From Aquincolibacterium sp964606385 (GTDB lineage: Bacteria; Omnitrophota; Omnitrophia; Omnitrophales; Aquincolibacteriaceae): a stretch of 64,000 nt of DNA. The notes under the pieces are model-generated. The model did no database searches, was not told where the DNA came from, and was given only the letters and a program-made list of their open reading frames with translations. Position numbers and translations under genes: made by a program. This document shows positions 1-8,754 of the stretch, in pieces (the first letter of the stretch is position 1; the number at the start of each line of letters is the position of its first letter). The stretch spans positions 1 to 64,000 of the forward strand of contig CAZSFZ010000005.1 of assembly GCA_964606385.1 (NCBI GenBank). The letters run 5' to 3'.

Positions 1-2
1 GG

Positions 3-1904
3 CGTGATGTCGGCGGCGAACTGGTGTTTGTTATCGGGGAGAGCGGGGAAATGTTCCATGCCTCCGCTTCCATTGTGAATCAAGTCGCGGGTCGTTCGGA
101 AACGCGTTGGGGGCCGGTCGAGTCGGTGGATTGGCTGGAATGGTTATGGCTCGAACGCCATGGTTACCCGACCGGTGAAGGGGAAATCGAGATCCACAGC
201 GACAATGGCATGTCCGGCCGTACAACCGCTGCTGCCCTGGATGCGCTTCGCGAAGGCTTTCCTGATTATATCAAGAGCCTTCAGAGCCGCTCGGAAACTC
301 GTGAAGAAGGGGTTGTGGGGCTTTCAGACTGGTATACCCGGCCCGGTACGCAGGCTGACCTGGATGCGATCCGCGCGCGCGCCGATGAGTTGGCGGACCA
401 AATGTGGGCTGAACAAAGCCAGAGTCCCGTGGCGAGTTATTTTGATGATTTCCCCGGGATTCAAAGCGATGCGTGGTCCCAGGCGAAATATGAGTATGAA
501 GTCGCGAACGGGATATTAACACAGCAGGATATCGATGACATGACCCGATCCGAACTGCGCGAGAGGGAACTTAGCAGTAATCGGGTTCAAAATGAATATC
601 TGGCGCTTCTTGCGGATGTCGATATGGCGCAGGTGCTGCAGACGATGGACCGGGAAGGATATGGGTTCAGCGCGGAGCGCTTTAAAGGGGCCGCATCACT
701 TTCGGACGCGCTCAGTCGGTCTCCTGATTATTTTGCGGAGATCCCGAACCTTCTCTATGCGGCAGCGTTGGTGAAAGCGGCCAGCGTTGGTGTGGATGTA
801 GCAAGTATCCATCGTCCTACGGTCGGGGATTATCAAGGAAGCGAAGATTTCGCGAGCATCTTTGATCGCTGGGTCATTCAACCGATCCGGGATGTTTCTA
901 GAAATTCGGGAGAAGCCGTTCCGAAGATCATTTCGCTGGATCAGAGCTCCGCGAAACGCGCGGAGGTTCGGAAAGTCGTAGTAACAGGAGACCAAGTTCG
1001 TGCAGTACTTTCTCAGGGGGATCTCGATCTGGTGATCAAGTCCCGGTTAGGTCAGGATATGGACGTGGTCAGAAAGATCGAGCAAAATCCCGAACTGATC
1101 CAACGGGCTCAGGCCGTGATCGCTGCGGTCGCCGGGAAGATTACTCACTACAACGAATCCCTTCTTCCGACCGCCGAAATTCTGAAGACGATCGCGAATG
1201 CGGCGGAAACGCCTCTTGCGGCATTTGTTTCAAAGGTCAAAAAACTGCTGAACGTTAGAGACGGCGCGGGGCTTATGGCGGAGATGATGCCTGCCGGGGC
1301 CGGCGTCGCGGATGAAGATCTTGTGAGTTACCGCGCCGCGCTTATGAATCCCATGCAGAGGGTGGCGCTGTTATGGATGACGGATGCGTCCCAAAAAGCC
1401 ACCTTCGAGGCGCTCGCAAAAACAGTTGTCGTGCGAGAGATCAAATGGGCTAAGGCTCAAGGGGTGGATTTTGAAGGGCGATTTGAGATCGTGGTGATCG
1501 ATTCAGCGAAAGCGGAAAAGAGCCTCAAGGCTTTCGCGACCGAAAAATACACACAGATGAAATTGGTCGCCCGGGATTCCGGACTGCAGCTTAACCCAAT
1601 GAGTTTCTTTGTTCTCGCGGGGACGACTGAGATGCTGGATAAAGTCGATTCGGAAACACTGCGGGCTGCCATGATCGAAAGAGAGGACTATGCCAACGCA
1701 AAGATGCGTGGAGTAGCGCGGTTCGTGACCGCTCAATTATCCCAAGATGTTGCAAATAAAGCGGAGCTTTTGACGGAACGGACACGCCAGGTTCTGGAAA
1801 GGAATGGCAATCGCTACAAGCTTAATCCTCTGGGGCTTGAAGCTATGGCCGCGCAGCTCTGGTCTGAAGTTATGGCTGCCTTCAGCCTTCAGAAATCCGC
1901 GTAA
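3..1904 (+). CDS. 3' end of a large protein of unknown function carrying RSETR motifs (5' end outside window)
   Basis: The frame is open to the left edge with no stop from position 3, so the gene begins upstream; the GTG at 24 is unlikely to be its start. At least 633 residues are visible and I recognise no family. The visible part is mostly helical, with no signal peptide or membrane segment. Counting from the GTG at 24, it contains RSETR at residues 24-28 and 89-93 and RAEVR at 312-316 (nucleotides 93-107, 288-302, 957-971). This is the same motif that separates domains of the giant protein at 27340. The protein ends in KSA, as does the giant protein. A strong terminator follows directly, so it is the last gene of its transcript. 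I infer that it is the C-terminal part of a second modular protein of the same type. That it is coding is well supported; its function is unknown. Confidence 0.75.
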   Translation, partial: RDVGGELVFVIGESGEMFHASASIVNQVAGRSETRWGPVESVDWLEWLWLERHGYPTGEGEIEIHSDNGMSGRTTAAALDALREGFPDYIKSLQSRSETREEGVVGLSDWYTRPGTQADLDAIRARADELADQMWAEQSQSPVASYFDDFPGIQSDAWSQAKYEYEVANGILTQQDIDDMTRSELRERELSSNRVQNEYLALLADVDMAQVLQTMDREGYGFSAERFKGAASLSDALSRSPDYFAEIPNLLYAAALVKAASVGVDVASIHRPTVGDYQGSEDFASIFDRWVIQPIRDVSRNSGEAVPKIISLDQSSAKRAEVRKVVVTGDQVRAVLSQGDLDLVIKSRLGQDMDVVRKIEQNPELIQRAQAVIAAVAGKITHYNESLLPTAEILKTIANAAETPLAAFVSKVKKLLNVRDGAGLMAEMMPAGAGVADEDLVSYRAALMNPMQRVALLWMTDASQKATFEALAKTVVVREIKWAKAQGVDFEGRFEIVVIDSAKAEKSLKAFATEKYTQMKLVARDSGLQLNPMSFFVLAGTTEMLDKVDSETLRAAMIEREDYANAKMRGVARFVTAQLSQDVANKAELLTERTRQVLERNGNRYKLNPLGLEAMAAQLWSEVMAAFSLQKSA

Positions 1905-1923
1905 TTCAGACAAGCGAATTTTT

Positions 1924-1963
1924 ATACAGGATGCCGAAATAAAACGGCATCCTGTATTTTTTA
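1924..1963 (+). terminator. Rho-independent terminator after the left-edge gene
   Basis: A perfect 13-base inverted repeat (1924-1936 with 1945-1957) encloses an 8-base A-rich loop and is followed by six T residues. It sits 20 bases after the stop codon. Between here and plsC there are only short palindromes (around 1993-2007 and 2009-2022). Confidence 0.9.
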
Positions 1964-2068
1964 AAACAGGGCTTTGCTCCACCCTTAAAGTCCTTGGGGT
2001 CCCCAAGTCGTTTTAGCAAACGATCTGCGTGTATAGACTTTTACGGTTCTGACCGTTAAAATGGCCGC

Positions 2069-2857
2069 ATGAAAATTCTCAGGGACCGCTTGCTCGGATT
2101 TTGGGCCGGGATTTTTTACTCTCTTGTTTTGTGGGGAGGTACTGTTTTTTTGACGGTCCTTTTCACCTTTTTGGACCTTTTTATCGCATTTCCTTTATCG
2201 CTTCTTCTGGATCGGGGGACACAGCGCCTGGTTCATCAGAATTCGATCCGATGGGCACGCTTGATCATCGGGTTTAGCTCGATCTGGCGACTGGTTGTGA
2301 TCGGTCGTGAACACGTCCAGAAGGGAAAGCATTACGTCATTGTTGCCAACCACCAAAGTCTTCTGGATATTCTGGCGGTTTGCGCCGCGCTGTCGATTAA
2401 TTTTAAATTTCTGGCAAAGCGCGAACTTTTCCAGATCCCTTTTATGGGCTGGGCCATGTCATCGGCGGGGTATATCCCGGTGGAGCGCGCAAGCCATAAA
2501 AGCGGCCGCGAAGCCATGCACAGGATCACCCGGGTTCTTGAAAAAGGCGTAAGCGTCCTGCTTTTCCCGGAAGGGACGCGCAGTCCTGATGGAAAGATCC
2601 ACGCCTTCAAGACAGGAGCCTTCAAACTCGCATGCGACAACAAGGTGGAGATCCTGCCGATCGTGATCGACGGGACCGGGCAGGCGCTTCCTAAAAGATC
2701 CTGGCTCATCAAAAAGAAAAGCAAATTCATTGTCTCGATCGGGAAGCCGGTGCCGGTCAAGGAGCTCGGGGGCATTTCGCTTGAGGAAATTCGTGAGAAA
2801 GTCCGCCATGAAATGATCGCCCGGCTTGCGCGGATCCGGCACGGGAAAGAGGTTTGA
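2069..2857 (+). CDS. plsC: 1-acyl-sn-glycerol-3-phosphate acyltransferase (PlsC/LPLAT family)
   Basis: Transfers an acyl group to position 2 of lysophosphatidate, giving phosphatidate for membrane phospholipid synthesis. The 262-residue protein has a hydrophobic N-terminus (about residues 11-47, likely membrane anchoring). It shows the family's acceptor/catalytic block NHQSLLD at residues 94-100 (the H-x4-D pair is H95 and D100) and the glycerophosphate-binding block FPEGTR at 166-171, followed by AFKTGAFKLA. Length is normal for PlsC. It opens a new group of genes after the terminator at 1924, and the next gene starts inside its stop codon, so the two are probably translationally coupled. 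The family call is secure; the exact acyl-donor preference cannot be read from the sequence. Confidence 0.92.
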   Translation: MKILRDRLLGFWAGIFYSLVLWGGTVFLTVLFTFLDLFIAFPLSLLLDRGTQRLVHQNSIRWARLIIGFSSIWRLVVIGREHVQKGKHYVIVANHQSLLDILAVCAALSINFKFLAKRELFQIPFMGWAMSSAGYIPVERASHKSGREAMHRITRVLEKGVSVLLFPEGTRSPDGKIHAFKTGAFKLACDNKVEILPIVIDGTGQALPKRSWLIKKKSKFIVSIGKPVPVKELGGISLEEIREKVRHEMIARLARIRHGKEV

Positions 2858-3594
2858 TGAAGATCCTTACGCTGAATACCTGGCAGGAGCGCGGGCCGTG
2901 GCGCGACCGGTGGGAGCTGATCCTCGAAGGCCTTCAGAAGTACCAGCCGGACATCGTGGGTTTTCAGGAAGTTTTTAACATGGATTGGGCCCGCGAAGTC
3001 CATGAACGGAGTGGATATCCGTACCTTGCCGTAAGCGGGGAGCATTCCGGGCTGATCTTTCTGTCGAAATTCAAACCGGTCGAACAGGAATGCCTGATCC
3101 TGAAGACCCAATCGCCGACCGAAGATTATCGGCGCTATGTGTTCTATGTATTGGTTGATGCGGGGAAGGAAAAGATCGCGCTTTTTAATACGCATCTTTC
3201 ATGGAAGGCGGATGAGAATGAGATCCGCTTGCAACAGACGCTCGAGCTTGAGGCTTTTGTGAAGCGGAAAGCGGGGCATCATCCGGCGGTGCTCGTGGGG
3301 GATCTGAACGCGGGGCCGGAGACGCCCTCCGTGGCCTATGTCCGTGAGACGATGGGGTGGTGTGATACCTTCGCCGTGAGCAATCCGGGGGCGTTGGGCC
3401 TTACATGGGACTATCGCAATCCCCACGCAGAAATGGAGCGGGATAAAATGGCGGAGCGGCGGATCGATTATATTTTGGTCCGCACGCAAACCGGGCCCTT
3501 CAAAAAGATTTTATCTTCGAAAGTGGTGTTCGATGAGCCGCGCAACGGGATATGGCCGTCGGACCATTTAGGCGTGATGACGGAGTTCCAATAA
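2857..3594 (+). CDS. Endonuclease/exonuclease/phosphatase (EEP) family protein
   Basis: This is a 245-residue metal-dependent phosphoesterase fold. It shows the ordered family motifs: LNTW near the N-terminus, GFQEV (metal-binding Glu) around residue 36, GDLNAG in the middle, IDYILVR, and a C-terminal SDHLGV containing the catalytic Asp-His. I chose the ATG at 2857, which overlaps the plsC stop (TGATG), over the TTG at 2854. The family covers DNA-repair nucleases, sphingomyelinases and inositol phosphatases. Linkage to plsC makes a lipid-phosphate substrate possible, but this is only context. No signal peptide is visible, so it is probably cytoplasmic. Confidence 0.85.
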   Translation: MKILTLNTWQERGPWRDRWELILEGLQKYQPDIVGFQEVFNMDWAREVHERSGYPYLAVSGEHSGLIFLSKFKPVEQECLILKTQSPTEDYRRYVFYVLVDAGKEKIALFNTHLSWKADENEIRLQQTLELEAFVKRKAGHHPAVLVGDLNAGPETPSVAYVRETMGWCDTFAVSNPGALGLTWDYRNPHAEMERDKMAERRIDYILVRTQTGPFKKILSSKVVFDEPRNGIWPSDHLGVMTEFQ

Positions 3595-3611
3595 CAATCG
3601 GAATCAATTTT

Positions 3612-4748
3612 ATGGCGGAACAACACGACCCCAGCTCTAAAGCAAAAGCCGTTCTTTACCAAAAGATCCGGCGAAGACTTTCTCTTTTCAATTTGTGCCT
3701 GACGCCGGCGCTTCTCGGCATCCTGATCGCGAGCGGATGGACCTTGATGATGCGCCAGAACGCGATCGCGTTGGCGGGAGTGAACGATTGGGGAGTGGTC
3801 GCGGTCTATTTTGTGCAGATGTCCCTCTTTTTCATGATCTTTGAGCTGCCGCTTTCGTTCTATTCGGGGTTCGTGCTTGAGCATCAGTTCGGCCTTTCGA
3901 ACCAGACTTTCGGCCAGTGGCTTTCGGAGCTTGGGAAAAGGTCCCTTCTTTCCTTCCTGCTGTCGCTTGCGCTTCTTCAGTGTCTTTACTGGATTATCCG
4001 TTCGGATCCGGCTCATTGGTGGCTCTGGGCGTGGGCCGGTTATGCCTTTGTCAGCTATGTCCTGGGCAAGGTATTCCCGGTCGTGATCGTCCCGCTTTTT
4101 TATAAATATGGTAGGCTTGAAGATAAGGAGTTGGAGACCAAGGTCCTGGCGCTGGCTTCCCGTTACGGGATGCCGGTCCAGAATGTCTATTCGATCAATT
4201 TGAGCAAGACGACCAAGAAAGCGAACGCGGCCTTTATGGGGATCGGGAAAACGAAGCGCGTAGTGTTGAGCGATACGCTGATCCAGAATTTCACGCATCC
4301 CGAGATCGAAACGGTGGTGGCGCATGAGCTGGGGCACTACAAGCATCAGGATGTGTGGCGTCTGTTGGCGTTCGGTCTCGTGGTATCGCTTGCGGCGTTT
4401 GCGGCGGGTTTCGCGGGAATGAACGCCTGGGTGCCGGCGCTTTCGCTGCATTCCGCGGCGGATGTGGCCGGGTTGCCGCTTCTTTTTCTGATCTTTTACG
4501 CGGTGAACCTGGTGCTCATGCCGCTCATGAGCGGTTATTCGCGGCGCAGGGAAAATGCCGCGGACCTCTTTGCCCTGAACGCGATCGAAAATAAAGAAGT
4601 TTTTATCTCGTGCATGGAGAAGCTTGGGTCGCAGAATCTCGCGGATCCGGCACCTCCGGCATGGTATGAATGGCTTTTTTACGATCACCCTTCGATCCGG
4701 AAGAGGATCGCGATGGCCAAGAACTGGAAAAAGGACGGCGGGTCATGA
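3612..4748 (+). CDS. M48 family (Ste24/CAAX prenyl protease 1-like) membrane metalloprotease
   Basis: The zinc motif HELGH is at residues 238-242, followed downstream by ENAADLF, which supplies the third ligand as in the Ste24/HtpX superfamily. Several hydrophobic segments precede the zinc motif (about residues 28-45, 60-85 and 110-160) and others follow it, giving the expected multi-pass layout with a catalytic domain facing the cytoplasm. The segment before HELGH, with SLSK-like and NAAFMG-like patterns, matches Ste24 more than HtpX. I chose the ATG at 3612; the open frame extends further upstream only by overlapping the previous gene. Likely role: turnover of membrane proteins. The last four bases overlap the next start (ATGA). 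Confidence 0.88.
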   Translation: MAEQHDPSSKAKAVLYQKIRRRLSLFNLCLTPALLGILIASGWTLMMRQNAIALAGVNDWGVVAVYFVQMSLFFMIFELPLSFYSGFVLEHQFGLSNQTFGQWLSELGKRSLLSFLLSLALLQCLYWIIRSDPAHWWLWAWAGYAFVSYVLGKVFPVVIVPLFYKYGRLEDKELETKVLALASRYGMPVQNVYSINLSKTTKKANAAFMGIGKTKRVVLSDTLIQNFTHPEIETVVAHELGHYKHQDVWRLLAFGLVVSLAAFAAGFAGMNAWVPALSLHSAADVAGLPLLFLIFYAVNLVLMPLMSGYSRRRENAADLFALNAIENKEVFISCMEKLGSQNLADPAPPAWYEWLFYDHPSIRKRIAMAKNWKKDGGS

Positions 4749-5869
4749 GATATCAAGTGTTCGGAGCGGTGGTGGTGTGGGTGCTTCTGACGACCGGTAT
4801 AGTCGCGGGATCGGGAGCGCTTGTTGCCGCGATTGATGACGATGACCGCGGCAAGGAATCGGTCGAGCGGCGTCAAAAGATCGAGATCGACCGTTTCTAC
4901 GCTGGGAAGGGCGGGACCGCCCCGATGACGCCGATGGCGATCAGCTTCTATAACGATGCGGTCAAATTCTACGAGTCCAGCGAATATGACCTGGCCCGCC
5001 AGGCCCTGAACGAATCCCTCGCGCTCGAACCTCGGAATGCCCTGGCGATCGAGCTTTTGGGGGAGATCGAAAATCTCCAGCAGAATTTCAAGAAGGCGGA
5101 GCACTATTATAAACAAGCTTACCTCGTGAGCCCTTCCGCGCGGTTGCGGCAGAAGATCGAAAAGATCCAGAAAGAACACGCGGTCGAAAAGAATCTTGAT
5201 ACCTACGATGAAGAACATTTCATCATTAAATACCGCCAGGGGGAGCAGGGCTATGAAGGCTACTACCTGAAAAATCTTCTCCGGGACGTGTACCGCCAGG
5301 TCTCGCAGGATTTCGGCGCTTATTTCAAACACAAGACCACGGTGCTTTTCTACTCCGGGAACGATTTTCATGATGTGACCGGACAGTCCATGTGGGTGGG
5401 CGGGCTTTACGACGGGAAGATACGTCTCCCGGCCTTTCGCCAGGGTTTCAATGAGGCCCACCTGCGCTCGTCCGCGGTCCATGAAATGACCCACGCGTTC
5501 GTAGCGGCCTTGAGCGGCATGCGCGCGCCGGCCTGGATGCATGAGGGTTTGGCTCAATATGAGCAGAACAAGGTCCAGCCGGTGAATACGGATGTTTTTA
5601 AGGCCGCCGTCCGGTCCCGGGGGCTCATTCCGATCAACCAGCTCCTTTCCGAGAATCTGGAGCTGGATAAAATGAATCCTTTGCGCGTCGCGCTCTTCTA
5701 CCAGCAGTCCTTCATGCTTGTGAGTTACATGATTGAACGTTATCAGATGTACCGCATGAAAGAGATGCTGGGCAAGTTCAAGGAAGGAAAGCCGGCCGAA
5801 CAGGTGATCGGGGAAGCGCTGAGCGTCTCGCCCGCGCAATTGGAGAAAGAATGGCTCGCGACGCTTTGA
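4745..5869 (+). CDS. TPR-containing, membrane-anchored gluzincin-type peptidase
   Basis: This 374-residue protein starts at the ATG overlapping the upstream stop. A hydrophobic N-terminal segment (about residues 4-29) suggests export or anchoring. Residues about 60-140 form two or three tetratricopeptide-like helices. The C-terminal half has HEMTH at 246-250 and, 20 residues later, HEGLAQ (His 266, Glu 267), the zinc-binding arrangement of the peptidase_MA/gluzincin group. The active-site residues look intact. The substrate is unknown. It follows another protease gene, so this stretch may serve envelope proteolysis. Its 3' end overlaps the next gene by 19 bases. Confidence 0.75.
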   Translation: MRYQVFGAVVVWVLLTTGIVAGSGALVAAIDDDDRGKESVERRQKIEIDRFYAGKGGTAPMTPMAISFYNDAVKFYESSEYDLARQALNESLALEPRNALAIELLGEIENLQQNFKKAEHYYKQAYLVSPSARLRQKIEKIQKEHAVEKNLDTYDEEHFIIKYRQGEQGYEGYYLKNLLRDVYRQVSQDFGAYFKHKTTVLFYSGNDFHDVTGQSMWVGGLYDGKIRLPAFRQGFNEAHLRSSAVHEMTHAFVAALSGMRAPAWMHEGLAQYEQNKVQPVNTDVFKAAVRSRGLIPINQLLSENLELDKMNPLRVALFYQQSFMLVSYMIERYQMYRMKEMLGKFKEGKPAEQVIGEALSVSPAQLEKEWLATL

Positions 5870-6810
5870 ACCCCGTGAAAGTTTCTTTGGTCCAACGGTC
5901 GATGCCCTATTGTTTCCGGTACCGACTGCCGGATCCCGACCTTCAAGCCTCGATCCGCAGGCATGGCCTTTTGACACCGGTTCTTCTGACGCATGAGGAG
6001 CGCCCGGTCGTTATCGCGGGCCATAAGCGGTTGCATGCGGCGCGTGCTTTGAAAATAAAAGAAGTCCCCGCGGTTTTTGTGCAGAAAATGTCGCCCCGGG
6101 ACGCGTTTCACTTGAGCCTTGTTTCAAACTGGAAACAGACGTGTTCGGAGATGGACCGGATCCTGGCGATCGATCGGGCGGTCCGGGAATTCCGTTTTAA
6201 AGACGGCGAGGTCCTTTCAACCGTGATGCCGCTCCTCGGCCTTCCCAGGGACAAAGCCCTTTTGGAATTTTTGAAAAAGGCCGGGCAGTTTTCGGTTTCT
6301 TTTAAAGATCTCATTGAAGATGGGCGATGGCCGGTCCGGAGTCTGATGCCATTCCTGAAATTTTCGGAACGGGACCAGAATTATTTCGCCAGAAAGACGG
6401 GAACTGCCCTGCGGCTTACGAGCTCCCAGTTGCAGCAAGCGGGGGAATGGCTTCTGGATGTTATGAGAGGAACCGGAAAGTCTCTGCGCAAACTGTGCGA
6501 GGAGCATGGATTGTTCGCGGGTCTGGATCAAAAAGGCATGGACCCGAGGACACGGGCGGACCGGTTCTTTTCCCGGGTCAAAACGCTTCGTTTTCCCGGT
6601 TATTCCAAGCACTTGGCGATTTTCGACGGGAAGAAACAGGAGGCTCTGGGGGACGCCAACGAGTTCCGCCTGGAACCGATTCAGGGGTTCGAAGAACCCG
6701 GTTTTGAACTTCATGCCCGCGTGAAAAATCCCCAAGCCCTGGAACGTCTTATCGAGAAGCTTTCCCTGAAGCGTACCGAGCTTAACTCGTTGTTTGAAAT
6801 TGCTTTGTGA
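5851..6810 (+). CDS. ParB/sulfiredoxin-like N-terminal domain protein, non-canonical
   Basis: The N-terminal 80 residues show the ParB-type nuclease/CTPase pattern: a short strand, IRRHGLLTPVLL, then the glycine-His-Arg loop AGHKRLHAAR and VPAVFV. A helical domain follows (about residues 95-215) that could hold a DNA-binding helix-turn-helix, then a C-terminal segment not typical of chromosomal ParB. No parA lies next to it. The start at 5851 overlaps the previous gene but has a GGAG ribosome-binding site about five bases upstream. It sits just before the Bat genes and is separated from them by their promoter. Function unproven: a plasmid-type regulator or an orphan ParB-like transcription factor are both possible. 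Confidence 0.65.
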   Translation: MARDALNPVKVSLVQRSMPYCFRYRLPDPDLQASIRRHGLLTPVLLTHEERPVVIAGHKRLHAARALKIKEVPAVFVQKMSPRDAFHLSLVSNWKQTCSEMDRILAIDRAVREFRFKDGEVLSTVMPLLGLPRDKALLEFLKKAGQFSVSFKDLIEDGRWPVRSLMPFLKFSERDQNYFARKTGTALRLTSSQLQQAGEWLLDVMRGTGKSLRKLCEEHGLFAGLDQKGMDPRTRADRFFSRVKTLRFPGYSKHLAIFDGKKQEALGDANEFRLEPIQGFEEPGFELHARVKNPQALERLIEKLSLKRTELNSLFEIAL

Positions 6811-6822
6811 TTCCTATAGAAT
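6794..6822 (+). promoter_or_regulatory. Putative sigma-70 promoter for the batD operon
   Basis: TTGAAA at 6794-6799 and TAGAAT at 6817-6822 are separated by exactly 17 bases, and the batD ATG follows 21 bases after the -10. It lies in the last codons of the ParB-like gene. Confidence 0.5.
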
Positions 6823-6843
6823 AGCCGCTTCCGTGATCCTGAT

Positions 6844-8754
6844 ATGAGAAAAATCCTTCTAACGACTTTGATTATCTGGAGTGTCTTTGCGCCGTTCGCC
6901 CAGGCCGAGGATGCCCGTGTGTCCGCCAGCCTGAACAAGAAATCAGCGCAGGTGGGGGAAGAGATCCGGCTCAGTATCCGGGTCACGGGACAGACCACGA
7001 ACCTTCAGGCGCCCCGCCTTCCGCCGCTCGACGGCTTTGATAGTTACTATACGGGCCGGGCCTCCCACATTTCGATGGTGAACGGGGTTACGTCTGCGAA
7101 TGTCGAATTCAGTTACACGCTCATTCCGCAGAAGGCCGGAAGTTTTACGCTAGGCCCCATCCAGGTCCAGGCGGGTCCGAAGGCCCTCCAGACGGAGCCG
7201 ATCTCGATCGAAGTGGCGGGCGGCCGGATGCCGAGCGCCCAGCCCGTCCCGCAAAGGACCGCGGTCCAACAGCCCCCGCTATCGTCCCAGGCCCCGGCGC
7301 CCATGCCTCCGGATCAGGCCGTGTCCGTGTCTCCAGGCACCGACGACAATATCTTTGTTCAGGCCTGGGTGGATAAAAAAACGATCTACCAGAATGAGCA
7401 ATTGCTTCTGACTTACTCGCTTTTTACCCGCTATGACACGCGTTATGAAGGTTTTGAAAAAGAACCCGAAACGAGCGGCTTCTGGATCGAGGAATTTCCG
7501 ATGGACCGCGATGTGCCCCGCGAAACCGTGCGCCAGAACGGCAAGCGTTATGTGAAAGCGGATGTGAAGAAGCTCGCGCTTTTCCCGACGGCTCCCGGAA
7601 ACTATACGATCCAGCCCGGAAGCATCAAGGTGTCGATCCGCGAAGAACCGCAGGGTTCGAGCGCTTTTGATGAGTTTTTTAGCGACAGCTTTTTTACGGG
7701 AGGCGCCTTTTTTGCACGGAGGCAGAACCGGCTGCTGAGCCCGCCTCCGATCCAGCTTGTCGTCAAACCCTTGCCGGAAAACGGCAAGCCGGCCGGTTTC
7801 CAGGGCGCGGTGGGCTCTTTCCGGCTTTCAGCTTCGATCGACCGTGAGAAAGTGAAGCAGAACGAGCCTGTGACGCTCAAGATGGTTGTTGAGGGCGAAG
7901 GGAATATCGAAACGATCACGCGTCCGAAGGTCCCGGAACTGACGGGTTTCAAGACCTATGATGCCGACACCAACTCCAAGCTTTTCCAGACGGACAATGT
8001 GATCGGAGGCTCCAAGAGTTTCGAGGTGGTGTTTATTCCGAAAGACGAAGGCAAGGCCTTCATCCCACCGCTTGAGTTCAGTTATTTCGATCCCCGGCAG
8101 GGAAAGTATGTGACCCTGAAGACGCCGAATTTTCCGATCGAAGTGGAGCATTCCGAGCAGGCTTTCCAGATGCCTCAGGAGCTCGCGGGGAACGCTATTT
8201 TTCAAAAGCAGGTCAAATCGGAAGGGAAGGATATCCGTTATATCCACGAAAAACTTCCCGAGGCCTTTCCGGCTCATGCGGTGGATATATTCTACACAAC
8301 GCTTCTTTGGACCGACCTGGTACTTTTCTTTTTGCTCGTGCTGCTCTGGATGAAGGACCGCCAAGACCGCCTCTTTTCTAAAGACGAAGCGCTCCGGCGC
8401 CGTAAGACGGCCCGGACGACCGCGGCGGCTAATATGGGGAAACTCAAGAAGCTCGCGAATTCTTCTAATGACGAGGACACGGCGGTTTTCTTTGCGGACC
8501 TGGAGAAGGCGATGATCCAGTACATCGCGGACAAGTGGAACCTTTCACCTTATGGTGTGACGCGGCAGGACCTGGCCGAGATCCTCACGACCCATTTTGG
8601 CGCGGAGAGTCCGCTCGTAAAAGACGTATTCTCTCTTTACCGGCTTTGCGATGAATTTCGTTTCGGAAAAGGATCGGTCCCGCAGGCGTCCAAGAAGATC
8701 GGGCTGAAGATCTTCCAGGATGCCGTGAGCCGGATCGAGAAGGTGAGACGATGA
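6844..8754 (+). CDS. batD: BatD family protein (Bacteroides aerotolerance-type operon)
   Basis: 636 residues. A signal peptide spans about residues 1-22 (cleavage after AQA). Tandem immunoglobulin-like beta domains follow, beginning ARVSASLNKKSAQVGEEI, the typical BatD opening. A Pro/Gln-rich linker lies around residues 125-155. A transmembrane segment (about residues 480-503) separates the periplasmic part from a roughly 130-residue cytoplasmic tail. BatD proteins work with MoxR ATPases and VWA-domain BatA/BatB proteins at the inner membrane; the biochemical role is unsettled. Here only batD and a batE-like gene are present, so batA/batB and moxR must lie elsewhere if they exist. It has its own putative promoter and overlaps the next gene at ATGA. 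Confidence 0.88.
   Translation: MRKILLTTLIIWSVFAPFAQAEDARVSASLNKKSAQVGEEIRLSIRVTGQTTNLQAPRLPPLDGFDSYYTGRASHISMVNGVTSANVEFSYTLIPQKAGSFTLGPIQVQAGPKALQTEPISIEVAGGRMPSAQPVPQRTAVQQPPLSSQAPAPMPPDQAVSVSPGTDDNIFVQAWVDKKTIYQNEQLLLTYSLFTRYDTRYEGFEKEPETSGFWIEEFPMDRDVPRETVRQNGKRYVKADVKKLALFPTAPGNYTIQPGSIKVSIREEPQGSSAFDEFFSDSFFTGGAFFARRQNRLLSPPPIQLVVKPLPENGKPAGFQGAVGSFRLSASIDREKVKQNEPVTLKMVVEGEGNIETITRPKVPELTGFKTYDADTNSKLFQTDNVIGGSKSFEVVFIPKDEGKAFIPPLEFSYFDPRQGKYVTLKTPNFPIEVEHSEQAFQMPQELAGNAIFQKQVKSEGKDIRYIHEKLPEAFPAHAVDIFYTTLLWTDLVLFFLLVLLWMKDRQDRLFSKDEALRRRKTARTTAAANMGKLKKLANSSNDEDTAVFFADLEKAMIQYIADKWNLSPYGVTRQDLAEILTTHFGAESPLVKDVFSLYRLCDEFRFGKGSVPQASKKIGLKIFQDAVSRIEKVRR

Noticed and set aside
160..519. 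Alternative + strand frame of 119 codons
   Set aside because: It overlaps the left-edge gene in another frame, has no ribosome-binding site, and the main frame carries the motif shared with the giant protein.
3468..5977. Two minus-strand open frames of over 400 codons (3468-4688, 4685-5977)
   Set aside because: Shadows of the M48 protease and of the TPR/gluzincin gene; both + strand genes have intact zinc motifs.
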